64,000 nt of DNA from assembly GCA_050250915.1 (NCBI GenBank), contig JBFWNT010000001.1, positions 248,001 to 312,000 of the forward strand, given 5' to 3'. The notes under the pieces were generated by a model, which was not told the DNA's origin, did not search any database, and was given only the letters and a program-made list of their open reading frames with translations. This DNA is from Miltoncostaea sp050250915. Lineage in GTDB: Bacteria > Actinomycetota > Thermoleophilia > Miltoncostaeales > Miltoncostaeaceae. Each line of letters opens with the position of its first letter. The stretch's first letter is position 1. A program made the translations under genes and the position numbers. Positions 32,757 to 40,207 of the stretch are shown here, piece by piece.

Positions 32757-32866
32757 GCTTCCCCCCATCCATGTCGCCTGAGCCCTGGTGAAGACGCCAA
32801 TCTACGGGGAAGCGCCTGCCTTTGCAGTCACTCGGTGAAGCTTCGCTCGTCACATTCGACACGTCG

Positions 32867-32896
32867 TTGACGGCGCTGCAGCCGATCCGATAGAAA
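32867..32896 (+). promoter_or_regulatory. Promoter of the transhydrogenase operon: TTGACG-N18-TAGAAA
   Basis: TTGACG at 32867-32872 and TAGAAA at 32891-32896, 18 nt apart, 34 nt before GTG 32931. It is the best -35/-10 pair in the OsmC/pntAA divergent region. Confidence 0.6.
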
Positions 32897-32930
32897 CGCC
32901 CACCCTCGCCACCGCCCCGGGAAGCCTCAC

Positions 32931-34139
32931 GTGACGACGAGACCAGATTCCGCCCCGACCAACGGGGCCGATGCCCCGCGCGCCCTGGTCGTCGGCGTAC
33001 CCGCAGAGACCCTGGACGGCGAGCGCCGCGTCGCACTGACGCCCGCCGTCGTGCCCGCCCTGGTGAAGCTGGGAGCGGACGTGGTGGTCGAGTCGGGGGC
33101 CGGCCTGCCCGCCGGGTTCCCCGACGCGGACTACGAGACCAAGGGCGCGCGCATCGGCTCGCGCGACGACGCGTGGTCGGCCCCCGTCGTGGCCCAGGTG
33201 CGGGTGCTCGGCGCCGACCCGGCCAGCGCCGACCTGGCCAGGGTGTCGGCCGGGCAGGTGATCGTCGGCACGGCCGCGCCCCTCGCCAACCCCGCGGTGA
33301 CGCAGGCCCTGGCCGAGAAGGGCGCCACGGTCTACGCCCTCGAGATGCTCCCGCGCACCACGCGCGCGCAATCGATGGACGTGCTCTCGTCGCAGGCCAA
33401 CATCGCCGGCTACCGGGCGGTGCTCATGGCCGCCGAGCACCTCCCCAAGGTGTTCCCGCTGCTCACCACCGCCGCAGGCACCCTGCCGCCGGCCCGCGTG
33501 TTCGTGGTCGGCGCCGGCGTGGCAGGCCTGTCGGCCATCGCCACCGCCCGCCGCCTCGGCGCCGTGGTGGAGGCCTACGACGTCCGCGCCGCCGCGGCCG
33601 AGGAGGTCAAGTCGCTGGGCGCGCGCTTCGTCGAGTTCGACCTCGACACCGGCCAGGAGGGCAGCGGCTCCGGCGCCTACGCCACGAAGATGACCGACGC
33701 GCAGATCGCGAGGCAGCAGGAGCTGATGGCCGCGGTCGTGGCCAAAGCCGACGTCGTGATCACCACCGCCCAGGTGCAGGGCGCGAAGGCCCCGGTGCTG
33801 ATCACCGCGGCGATGGTCGACGGCATGTCACCCGGCTCCGTGGTGGTCGACCTGGCCGCCGAGCAGGGCGGCAACGTCGAGCCGAGCGTCGCCGGCGAGG
33901 TGGTGCAGGTGAACGGCGTGACCGTGATCGGCCCGGCCAACGTCAACTCCGACGCGGCCCACCACTCGAGCCTCGTCTACGCCAAGAACGTCCAGAACTT
34001 CCTGGCGCTGATCCTGAAGGACGGCCAGGTGACCCACGACGACGGCGACGACCTGGTGGCCGGCAGCGTCGTGGCGAAGGGCGGCAGCATCGTCAACGAG
34101 AGGGTGAAGGGCGCCCTCGGGGAGGGCGTGACCTCGTGA
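32931..34139 (+). CDS. pntAA: NAD(P) transhydrogenase alpha subunit, NAD(H)-binding part
   Basis: 402 residues: dI domain of proton-translocating transhydrogenase. VVGVPAETLDGERRVALTPA starts the alanine-dehydrogenase-like fold; SMDVLSSQANIAGYRAVL, VFVVGAGVAGLSAIATARRL (NAD Rossmann), SGAYATKMTDAQIA and VVVDLAAEQGGNVEPS are characteristic. It transfers hydride between NADH and NADP+ together with the other two subunits, driven by the proton gradient, and mainly supplies NADPH. Starts at GTG 32931 after a proline-free leader. The TGA overlaps the GTG of pntAB. Confidence 0.95.
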   Translation: MTTRPDSAPTNGADAPRALVVGVPAETLDGERRVALTPAVVPALVKLGADVVVESGAGLPAGFPDADYETKGARIGSRDDAWSAPVVAQVRVLGADPASADLARVSAGQVIVGTAAPLANPAVTQALAEKGATVYALEMLPRTTRAQSMDVLSSQANIAGYRAVLMAAEHLPKVFPLLTTAAGTLPPARVFVVGAGVAGLSAIATARRLGAVVEAYDVRAAAAEEVKSLGARFVEFDLDTGQEGSGSGAYATKMTDAQIARQQELMAAVVAKADVVITTAQVQGAKAPVLITAAMVDGMSPGSVVVDLAAEQGGNVEPSVAGEVVQVNGVTVIGPANVNSDAAHHSSLVYAKNVQNFLALILKDGQVTHDDGDDLVAGSVVAKGGSIVNERVKGALGEGVTS

Positions 34140-34504
34140 GCGCGGACCAGATCATCACCAGCCTGTTCATCTTCGCGCTGGCGGCGTTCGTCGGCTTCGA
34201 GGTGATCCGGCGGATCCCGAAGCTGCTCCACACCCCGCTGATGGCCCTCACCAACGCGCTGTCGGCCATCGCGCTCGTGGGTTCCATCGTGATCCTCGGC
34301 CAGACCGAGACGACCTACGCGAAGGTCCTCGGGTTCATCGCGGTCGTCTGCTCCACCATCAACGTGGTCGGCGGCTTCATCATCACCGACCGCATGCTGA
34401 AGATGTTCAAGCCGCGGGAGAAGCGGCCGGCGCCCGTCGAGGAGCCCGCCGCCACCACGGCCGCCGCCACCACGGCCGCCGCCACCACGGACGGTGCCGC
34501 GTAA
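34136..34504 (+). CDS. pntAB: NAD(P) transhydrogenase alpha subunit, membrane part
   Basis: 122 residues with three transmembrane helices (IITSLFIFALAAFVGFEVI, then LMALTNALSAIALVGSIVIL and a third through STINVVGGFIITDRML). This is the second half of the split alpha subunit, part of the proton-translocating dII domain. The C-terminal tail is an Ala/Thr low-complexity stretch encoded by three perfect 15-bp repeats. The TAA overlaps the ATG of pntB, so the three genes are translationally coupled. Confidence 0.95.
   Translation: MSADQIITSLFIFALAAFVGFEVIRRIPKLLHTPLMALTNALSAIALVGSIVILGQTETTYAKVLGFIAVVCSTINVVGGFIITDRMLKMFKPREKRPAPVEEPAATTAAATTAAATTDGAA
34446..34490. repeat. Three perfect tandem copies of a 15-bp unit in pntAB
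   Basis: The unit CCGCCGCCACCACGG occurs at 34446-34460, 34461-34475 and 34476-34490 and encodes the Ala/Thr tail of PntAB. As the length is a multiple of three, copy-number change would leave the frame intact. Confidence 0.9.
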
Positions 34505-35910
34505 TGGACCGCATGGACTGGATCAACCTGGCCTACCTGGTGGCCGCCCTCGGGTTCGCGATGTCCCTCAAGTGGATGTCGGCCCCGAGCACCGCCCGCC
34601 GGGGCGTCCTGGCCGGCGAGATCGGCTTCGGCATCGCGATCCTCGCGACGCTGTTCTGGCCGGGGATGACCACCCAGGGCTACGTGCTGATCGCGGTCGC
34701 CGCGCTGATCGGCTCGGCCATCGGCGTCCCGCTGGGCGTGATGGTCCCGATGACCGCGATGCCCCAGCGGATCGCGCTGTCGCACGCCTTCGGCGGCCTC
34801 GCCGCCGCCCTGGTCGGCGTCGCGCACTACTACCTCACCAACAACCACCTCAACGAGTTCGAGACCGCCGTCCTCGGCGTCGAGATCGTGCTCGGGTTCC
34901 TGGTGTTCACCGGCTCGCTGATGGCGGCGGGCAAGCTCCAGGAATGGCTGCCCCAGCGGCCGATCGTCTACAAGGGCCAGAACGCGGTGAACTTCGCCGT
35001 GCTCGGGGCGGCGCTGGTGCTGGTGATCGTGCTGGTCTTCGACCCGACGGCCGAGGTGATCATCCCGATCATCGCCGTGCTGGGCATGGCGTTCGGCGTG
35101 TTCCTGATCATCCCGATCGGCGGCGCGGACATGCCGACGGTCATCGCCCTGCTGAACAGCTACGCCGGCCTCTCGGCCGCGGCCCTGGGCTTCGTGCTCG
35201 ACTCCAAGCTGCTGATCGTGGCCGGCGCCCTGGACGGCGCCTCCGGCCTGATCCTGTCGATCATCATGTGCCGCGCCATGAACCGCTCGTTCCGCAACGT
35301 CCTGTTCGGCGCGTTCGGCGCGGTCGACCAGGTGGGCGGCGGCGACGCCGGGGAGCAGGGCACCTACCGCTCCGCGTCGACCGACGAGGCCGCGGAGCTC
35401 ATGAAGATGGCCCGCAACGTGGTCATCGTCCCCGGCTACGGGATGGCGGTGGCGCAGGCGCAGCACAAGGTGCGCGAGCTGGCCGACGCCCTCGAGAAGG
35501 AGGGCGTTGACGTCCGCTTCGCGATCCACCCGGTCGCGGGGCGCATGCCCGGCCACATGAACGTGCTGCTGGCCGAGGCCAACGTCCCGTACGAGCAGCT
35601 GCTCGACATGGACGAGATCAACGGCGACTTCCCCCAGACCGACGTGGTGCTGGTGCTCGGCGCGAACGACGTCGTGAACCCCGCCGCCCGGCACGACACG
35701 TCCAGCCCGATCTTCGGCATGCCCATCCTCGAGGTGGACAAGGCCGCGACGGTCTTCGTGGTCAAGCGCTCGATGCGCGCCGGATTCGCCGGCATCGAGA
35801 ACGAGCTGTTCTTCAACGAGAACACCTCGATGGTGTTCGGCGACGCGAAGGCCGTGGTCACCGAGCTCGCGACCGAGGTCAGCGGCCGGCGGGACGCCGT
35901 CTCGATCTAG
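34504..35910 (+). CDS. pntB: NAD(P) transhydrogenase beta subunit
   Basis: 468 residues. The N-terminal two thirds carry about eight or nine transmembrane helices (from WINLAYLVAALGFAMSLKWM to the LDGASGLILSIIMCRAM helix), completing the proton channel; the C-terminal third (about 290-468) is the NADP(H)-binding dIII with VVIVPGYGMAVAQAQHKVRE, FAIHPVAGRMPGHMNVLLAE and DVVLVLGANDVVNPAA. ATG 34504 overlaps the pntAB stop. Two tandem terminators follow, closing the operon. Confidence 0.95.
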   Translation: MDRMDWINLAYLVAALGFAMSLKWMSAPSTARRGVLAGEIGFGIAILATLFWPGMTTQGYVLIAVAALIGSAIGVPLGVMVPMTAMPQRIALSHAFGGLAAALVGVAHYYLTNNHLNEFETAVLGVEIVLGFLVFTGSLMAAGKLQEWLPQRPIVYKGQNAVNFAVLGAALVLVIVLVFDPTAEVIIPIIAVLGMAFGVFLIIPIGGADMPTVIALLNSYAGLSAAALGFVLDSKLLIVAGALDGASGLILSIIMCRAMNRSFRNVLFGAFGAVDQVGGGDAGEQGTYRSASTDEAAELMKMARNVVIVPGYGMAVAQAQHKVRELADALEKEGVDVRFAIHPVAGRMPGHMNVLLAEANVPYEQLLDMDEINGDFPQTDVVLVLGANDVVNPAARHDTSSPIFGMPILEVDKAATVFVVKRSMRAGFAGIENELFFNENTSMVFGDAKAVVTELATEVSGRRDAVSI

Positions 35911-35918
35911 TCCTCAGC

Positions 35919-35938
35919 GCCCGCTTGCGGGCTCTTTT
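35919..35938 (+). terminator. First terminator after pntB
   Basis: GCCCGC-TT-GCGGGC followed by TCTTTT, 8 nt after the pntB stop. Confidence 0.7.
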
Positions 35939-35957
35939 CCGAGAATCCGCATGTCCG

Positions 35958-35988
35958 ACGTCCCCCTCACCCGTGAGGGGGACGTTTT
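35958..35988 (+). terminator. Second, stronger terminator after pntB
   Basis: A 13-bp stem (ACGTCCCCCTCAC / GTGAGGGGGACGT) with a 2-nt CC loop, then TTTT. The perfect pairing makes it one of the strongest intrinsic terminators in the window and a bidirectional candidate. Confidence 0.85.
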
Positions 35989-36095
35989 GGTCTCTGAGGA
36001 TCCTGTGAGGGTTCCGTGATCCGCCCTCCCGATCGGGGCACGCGATCCCGATGGTGTCGAGAGCCTCCACCTGACCGGAAGGATGGACTCCCGAC

Positions 36096-36674
36096 ATGCG
36101 CCGCACCCCGCTCCTGATCGCCGCCGTGTCCCTCGTCGCAGCCGCGACGCCGGCGGCGCTCCTCGCCCACCCGTCCGACGGCCCCAAGGGTGATCCCGGG
36201 ACCCACCACCCGGGCACGCACAAGGACCCCAAGGGCCCGCTGGGTCCGAAGGGCACCAACTACCTGTTCCACGCCTGCGTGACCGCGGACGCCACCGAGA
36301 CGGCCGTCAACCTCTCCGTGCTGCACGCCAACCGCCACGCCCGCAGGGCGCTCGACGGCGCGACGACGTTCACGGCGACGCTCAACGTCGACACGAAGAT
36401 CCGCCTGGCCGGGAAGGCCCGCAAGGCGCCGGAGGGCAGCACCGAGAAGCGGCTGCCCCGGATCGGCACGTGGGACAACCTGGACGCGGGCGACGTCGTG
36501 ACGATCCGCTACCGCGCGCCGCGGGGCACCCTCGTCGCCGACCTCGGCCCGGCCGCGAAGGTCACCGACCACGGCCCGCGCGCGAAGAAGTGCCCCGTCC
36601 CCGTCGCGGACCCGAAGCCGAAGGACCCGCCGACGACGGACACGCCTCCCACCACCACCGCCCCCGCGTCCTAG
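36096..36674 (+). CDS. Secreted protein with collagen-like start
   Basis: 192 residues: signal peptide (RTPLLIAAVSLVAAATPAAL, cleavage before HPSDG), then a short collagen-like PKGDPG/PKGPLGPKG region (about 30-55), a compact beta domain (about 56-160; NYLFHACVTADATETAVNLS, TWDNLDAGDVVTIRYRAPRG) and a Pro/Thr-rich tail (PPTTDTPPTTTAPAS). The central domain has two Cys (FHACV, KKCPV) that could form a disulfide. No catalytic motif or sorting signal. GGAAGGA lies 12 nt before the ATG. Function unknown. Confidence 0.8.
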   Translation: MRRTPLLIAAVSLVAAATPAALLAHPSDGPKGDPGTHHPGTHKDPKGPLGPKGTNYLFHACVTADATETAVNLSVLHANRHARRALDGATTFTATLNVDTKIRLAGKARKAPEGSTEKRLPRIGTWDNLDAGDVVTIRYRAPRGTLVADLGPAAKVTDHGPRAKKCPVPVADPKPKDPPTTDTPPTTTAPAS

Positions 36675-36776
36675 GGCAGCAGGCGCGGGGCACCGACCGG
36701 GGCGCCGCCGGGCTCGCGGCGCTCCCGGGCGGACAACCCGCCGGCCTGAGCAGCACCTCTCTACCCGGGCGCTGCG

Positions 36777-36793
36777 ACCGCGCTTCGCGCGGT
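36777..36793. terminator. GC hairpin in the gap upstream of the ETF-QO gene
   Basis: ACCGCGC-TTC-GCGCGGT, a perfect 7-bp stem in the 226-nt gap between the secreted protein and the ETF-quinone oxidoreductase. No T-tract, so only a candidate. Nothing else is visible in this gap. Confidence 0.35.
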
Positions 36794-36900
36794 AGGGCCG
36801 GCGGGCACGACCGTCGTGAACGGGGGAGGGCGCAGCCGCGATCGGGGTGCTCCCGGTAAGCTGTGGGGACCAATCCCGTCGGCGACCAGAGAGCCCCTGC

Positions 36901-38601
36901 ATGAGCACCCTCCCGGCTGATTATCCGCCTCCCTTCAGCCCCTCCGACTACATCGTCACGCCCAAGGCGGCGGAGGATGAGCGGATCGACGTCGGCGTCC
37001 TGATCGTCGGCGCGGGCCCCGCGGGGCTCGCCACGGCCGTGCGCCTCGGTCAGCTGCTCGGCGAGGACCCGGAGTTGCTGGAGCAGCTCGGCGAGGTGCC
37101 GATTGCCGTCGCCGAGAAGGGCAAGGGCCCGGGCTCCCACCTGCTGTCCGGCGCGGTCATGCGCCCGGGGCCCATCAAGAAGCTGTTCCCCGACACGCCC
37201 GATTCGGAGATCCCGCACTACGGCGAGGTCACCGGCGAGGCCGTCTACTTCATGCGGCCCAAGAGCAAGGTGCGCATCCCGACGCCGCCGCAGATGAAGA
37301 ACCACGGCAACTGGGTGGTCTCCATCAGCCAGCTCGCCCGCTGGATGAGCGAGCAGGCGGAGGAGCTCGGCGCGTTCATGCTGCCCGAGACCGACGGCCA
37401 GAAGCTCATCATCGAGCAGGGCCGCGTGATGGGCGTCGTGACCGGCGACAAGGGCCGCGGAAAGGACGGCGAGGAGCTGTCCGCGTTCGAGCCCGGCGCC
37501 GAGGTCCACGCCCAGGTCACCGTGATCGCCGAGGGCACCCCCGGCCACCTCGCGGGCGTGCTCCGCAAGCACTTCGACCTGGACCGCGACTCCGTGCAGA
37601 CATGGGAGCTCGGGGTCAAGGAGGTCTGGGAGGTCGCGAAGCCCCTCGGCAAGGTCATCCACACCCTCGGCTGGCCGCTCCGGCTGGCGCCGAAGTACCG
37701 CGAGTACGGCGGGTCGTGGATCTACCCGATGGGCGACGACAAGATCTCGCTCGGCTACGTGATCGGGCTGGACTACGCCGACGCGAACCTCTCGTGCCAC
37801 GACGTGCTCCAGCAGTTCAAGACGCACCCCTTCATCGCGGACATCCTGAAGGGCGGCAAGCGGCTCGCCTGGGGCGCCAAGACGATCCCCGGCGGCGGCC
37901 TCTACGGCCTGCCGAGCCGCTTCCACGTGCCCGGCGCCGTGCTGGTGGGCGACAGCGCCGGCTTCGTGGACATGATGGCGCTGAAGGGCGTCCACCACGC
38001 CATCCACTCCGGGATGCTGGCGGCCGAGGGCATCTACGAGGCCCTCAAGGCCGGGAAGGCCACCACCCCCGCCGGCCTCTGGGGCTACAGCGCCCGGGTG
38101 CGCGACTCGTCGATCTGGAAGGAGCTGTGGAAGGTCCGGAACATCCGGCCCGCCTTCCAGAAGGGCTTCCTCTATGGCGGCATGGTGCACGGCATGGCCA
38201 CCACCTCGATGGGCCACGCGCCCCGCAAGCGCGTGAAGGCCAAGGCCGACACCCGGGAGCCCGTGTTCCTGGCGGGCGACCGCGCCGCGACCTACCCCAA
38301 GCCGGACGGGCAGCTCACGTTCGACAAGCTGTCGAGCGTGTTCGCGAGCGGCAACGCCACCCGCGACGACCAGCCCAACCACATCCGGCTCCAGCGGCAC
38401 GTCCCCGTCGAGCTGGCGACCACGTGGGTGCGGATGTGTCCCGCCCAGGTCTACGAACTGGACGAGGACGCCCCGCAGAACGGCACCGTCACGGTGAAGA
38501 TCAACCCGTCCAACTGCGTGCAGTGCGGCGCGATCACCGCCAAGGGCGGCCGCCTGACCCCGCCCGAGGGCGGCAGCGGGCCGGAGTACTCGATCACGTA
38601 G
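36901..38601 (+). CDS. Electron-transfer flavoprotein-ubiquinone oxidoreductase
   Basis: 566 residues, starting at ATG 36901 rather than the earlier in-frame ATG. FAD motif VLIVGAGPAGLATAVRLGQL; GSHLLSGAVMRPGPIKKLFP; a membrane-associated region (about 230-330); VLVGDSAGFVDMMALKGVHH; C-terminal ferredoxin-like domain with RMCPAQVYELDED and NCVQCGAITAKGG. It passes electrons from ETF (fatty acid and amino acid oxidation) to quinone. The C-terminal cluster shows only three cysteines: the usual fourth, in CxxCxxC, is Ile here, so the 4Fe-4S cluster may be incomplete or use another ligand. No etfAB genes are adjacent. Confidence 0.92.
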   Translation: MSTLPADYPPPFSPSDYIVTPKAAEDERIDVGVLIVGAGPAGLATAVRLGQLLGEDPELLEQLGEVPIAVAEKGKGPGSHLLSGAVMRPGPIKKLFPDTPDSEIPHYGEVTGEAVYFMRPKSKVRIPTPPQMKNHGNWVVSISQLARWMSEQAEELGAFMLPETDGQKLIIEQGRVMGVVTGDKGRGKDGEELSAFEPGAEVHAQVTVIAEGTPGHLAGVLRKHFDLDRDSVQTWELGVKEVWEVAKPLGKVIHTLGWPLRLAPKYREYGGSWIYPMGDDKISLGYVIGLDYADANLSCHDVLQQFKTHPFIADILKGGKRLAWGAKTIPGGGLYGLPSRFHVPGAVLVGDSAGFVDMMALKGVHHAIHSGMLAAEGIYEALKAGKATTPAGLWGYSARVRDSSIWKELWKVRNIRPAFQKGFLYGGMVHGMATTSMGHAPRKRVKAKADTREPVFLAGDRAATYPKPDGQLTFDKLSSVFASGNATRDDQPNHIRLQRHVPVELATTWVRMCPAQVYELDEDAPQNGTVTVKINPSNCVQCGAITAKGGRLTPPEGGSGPEYSIT

Positions 38602-38764
38602 CTCCCCCGGGGGTCCGCCCGGACCTCCGGTAGGTCCCCGCCTCGGGCGGGCCCGCGACCGCGTACTCGTGGATCGCGAGCCCGCCCGGCGTCGTCTCGG
38701 CGCGCAGAAGCGCCAGGCCGGTGGCCGCGCCGTCGGGCGGGAACAGGCGCCGGCCCGCCCCCAT
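38594..38764 (-). pseudogene. C-terminal remnant of a RibD/dihydrofolate-reductase-family protein
   Basis: About 56 codons of the minus strand, MGAGRRLFPPDGAATGLALL followed by RAETTPGGLAIHEYAVAG, match the last part of the RibD-C reductase family (the G-x-GRLF-x-DG and L-x-T-x-GG-x-x-x-x-Y pattern). The N-terminal two thirds, with the NADPH site, are absent, and the upstream reading is unrelated. It is wedged between the ETF-QO stop and the secreted metallopeptidase. Probably a decayed gene. An 8-nt overlap with ETF-QO is harmless. Confidence 0.6.
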
Positions 38765-38907
38765 CGCCGCCTCCTCGTCGTCCGGCCGGGCCGCCGACAC
38801 ACAACCAGACGGGCTGGAACGCGGACTGAGGGGCCGCACACAGAGCCCGTCAGGACTGTTCACAAACCGATCACGCACTCCGGGCCGCTGCACGAAAGGG
38901 TTGCGGT

Positions 38908-39894
38908 ATGCAGAGCCGACGCAATCGCGTCTGCGTCGCCGTGCTCGCGCTGGCGGCCGTCGCGTCGCCCGCCGCGGCGGCGACGCAGGTCACCCACGAC
39001 GGCGCCGGCCGGCCCATCACGTTCGACGTCCTCGCCGCCAGCGGCGCCGACGTGGCCGGCTACACCACGATCCTGGACGGCCTGCTGCACGGCGCGGAGA
39101 TCAGCAGCGTGGTGGTCACCGTCATCCCGGAGTCGTCCGTGGCCGGGGAGTGCGGGGACAGCCAGGCGATCGCCTGCTACCGCTGGAGCTCCGCGGGCGA
39201 CGCGACCATGTACGTGCCGGCCGTCCCCGCGGCGCAGGTGCGCAGCGCGCTGACCCACGAGTACGGGCACCACATCGACGCCACCCGGCCGCACGTCGCC
39301 GGGGCCCGCGGCCTGGACGGCACGGCGTCGTGGTGGCGGGCGCGGGACATGGCCGCCCGCCTCGCGCGCGGCGAGGTGGCGTGGGACTACTCGCTGGGCT
39401 GGGACCACTCGATCGCGGAGATCTACGCCGAGGACTACGCCGCGACCAACGGCGCCGGGTCCTCGGGGATCCGCTGGCTCGGCGACCCCCCGGCCGCCGT
39501 GCAGGACGCGATCCGCGCCGACCTGGCCGGCGCCGTCGTGCCGCCGGCCCCGCCCGCCCCGGCGCCGGCGCCGGCGACCCAGCCGGCGGCGGGGGCCACG
39601 GCGGCGTCGAAGCCCGCCATCGCGCGACGCAGCGGGCGACTGGCGGCGGGCTCCAGGACGCGGATCTCCTTCGCGATCGCCGACCGCGCGCGGCTGGCCG
39701 TACGGGTCAGCGGCGCCACCGCGGGGCGCCTGCGCGCCGTGCTGCGCTGCAACCGCCGCCCGCGCGGCGGCGCGACCGCCCGGCCGGCGCAGCCGGTGGT
39801 CGTGCGGGCCCGCGTGGCCCCCGGCCGCTGCCGCGTGACCGTGCGCGCCCTGGACGCCGCCACCCGGTTCCGGGTGGTCGTCCGCGGGACCTAG
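38908..39894 (+). CDS. Secreted HExxH-type metallopeptidase-like protein
   Basis: 328 residues. Signal peptide MQSRRNRVCVAVLALAAVAS, cleaved near AAA-TQ. The catalytic region has LTHEYGHHIDAT (HEYGHH zinc site at about residue 115) and the downstream acidic helix WDHSIAEIYAEDYAATN, where Glu could be the third ligand. A Pro/Ala linker (about 210-230) leads to a C-terminal beta domain with a basic profile and two Cys (VLRCNRR, GRCRVT). An anthrax-lethal-factor-like or gluzincin fold is plausible; the family is not identified. GAAAGGG precedes the ATG. It is probably extracellular. Confidence 0.8.
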   Translation: MQSRRNRVCVAVLALAAVASPAAAATQVTHDGAGRPITFDVLAASGADVAGYTTILDGLLHGAEISSVVVTVIPESSVAGECGDSQAIACYRWSSAGDATMYVPAVPAAQVRSALTHEYGHHIDATRPHVAGARGLDGTASWWRARDMAARLARGEVAWDYSLGWDHSIAEIYAEDYAATNGAGSSGIRWLGDPPAAVQDAIRADLAGAVVPPAPPAPAPAPATQPAAGATAASKPAIARRSGRLAAGSRTRISFAIADRARLAVRVSGATAGRLRAVLRCNRRPRGGATARPAQPVVVRARVAPGRCRVTVRALDAATRFRVVVRGT

Positions 39895-39921
39895 GCCGGC
39901 GCGGGGCCCGAGGATCCCCGC

Positions 39922-40207
39922 ATGGCCACGACGCCGCACCCCGCCGCGCGGGGGGCTGCTGGTCTGGATGCAGACCCACCCCGACCGCCTGCGCGGCCTG
40001 CTCGACCGGGAGGCCGAGGGCCAGGACGACTGGCGCCCGCGGGCGACCCCGCCGTCCGCGCCCACCTCGCCTTCGTGGCCGAGGCGCTCGCCGCCAACGC
40101 GGCGCGGCCGTCGCCTTCGAGCTGGGCCTCCCGTTCCGCGGTGAGACCGCGGCGATGCTGCACGCCCACACCCGGTTCCTGGTGAGGCGCCGGCGGACGC
40201 CCTCTAG
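39922..40207 (+). pseudogene. Small gene disrupted by two apparent single-base frameshifts
   Basis: Meaningful protein sequence is spread over three frames: MQTHPDRLRGLLDREAEGQDD, then PAVRAHLAFVAEALAANAA, then AVAFELGLPFRGETAAMLHAHTRF and an Arg-rich end. Each junction needs one extra base in a G- or GC-run (near 40040 and near 40103) to join. Together they read as a helical protein of about 85-90 residues. The two indels may be real or base-calling errors in GC-rich DNA. Convergent with the SpoIIE gene. Family not recognised. Confidence 0.6.
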
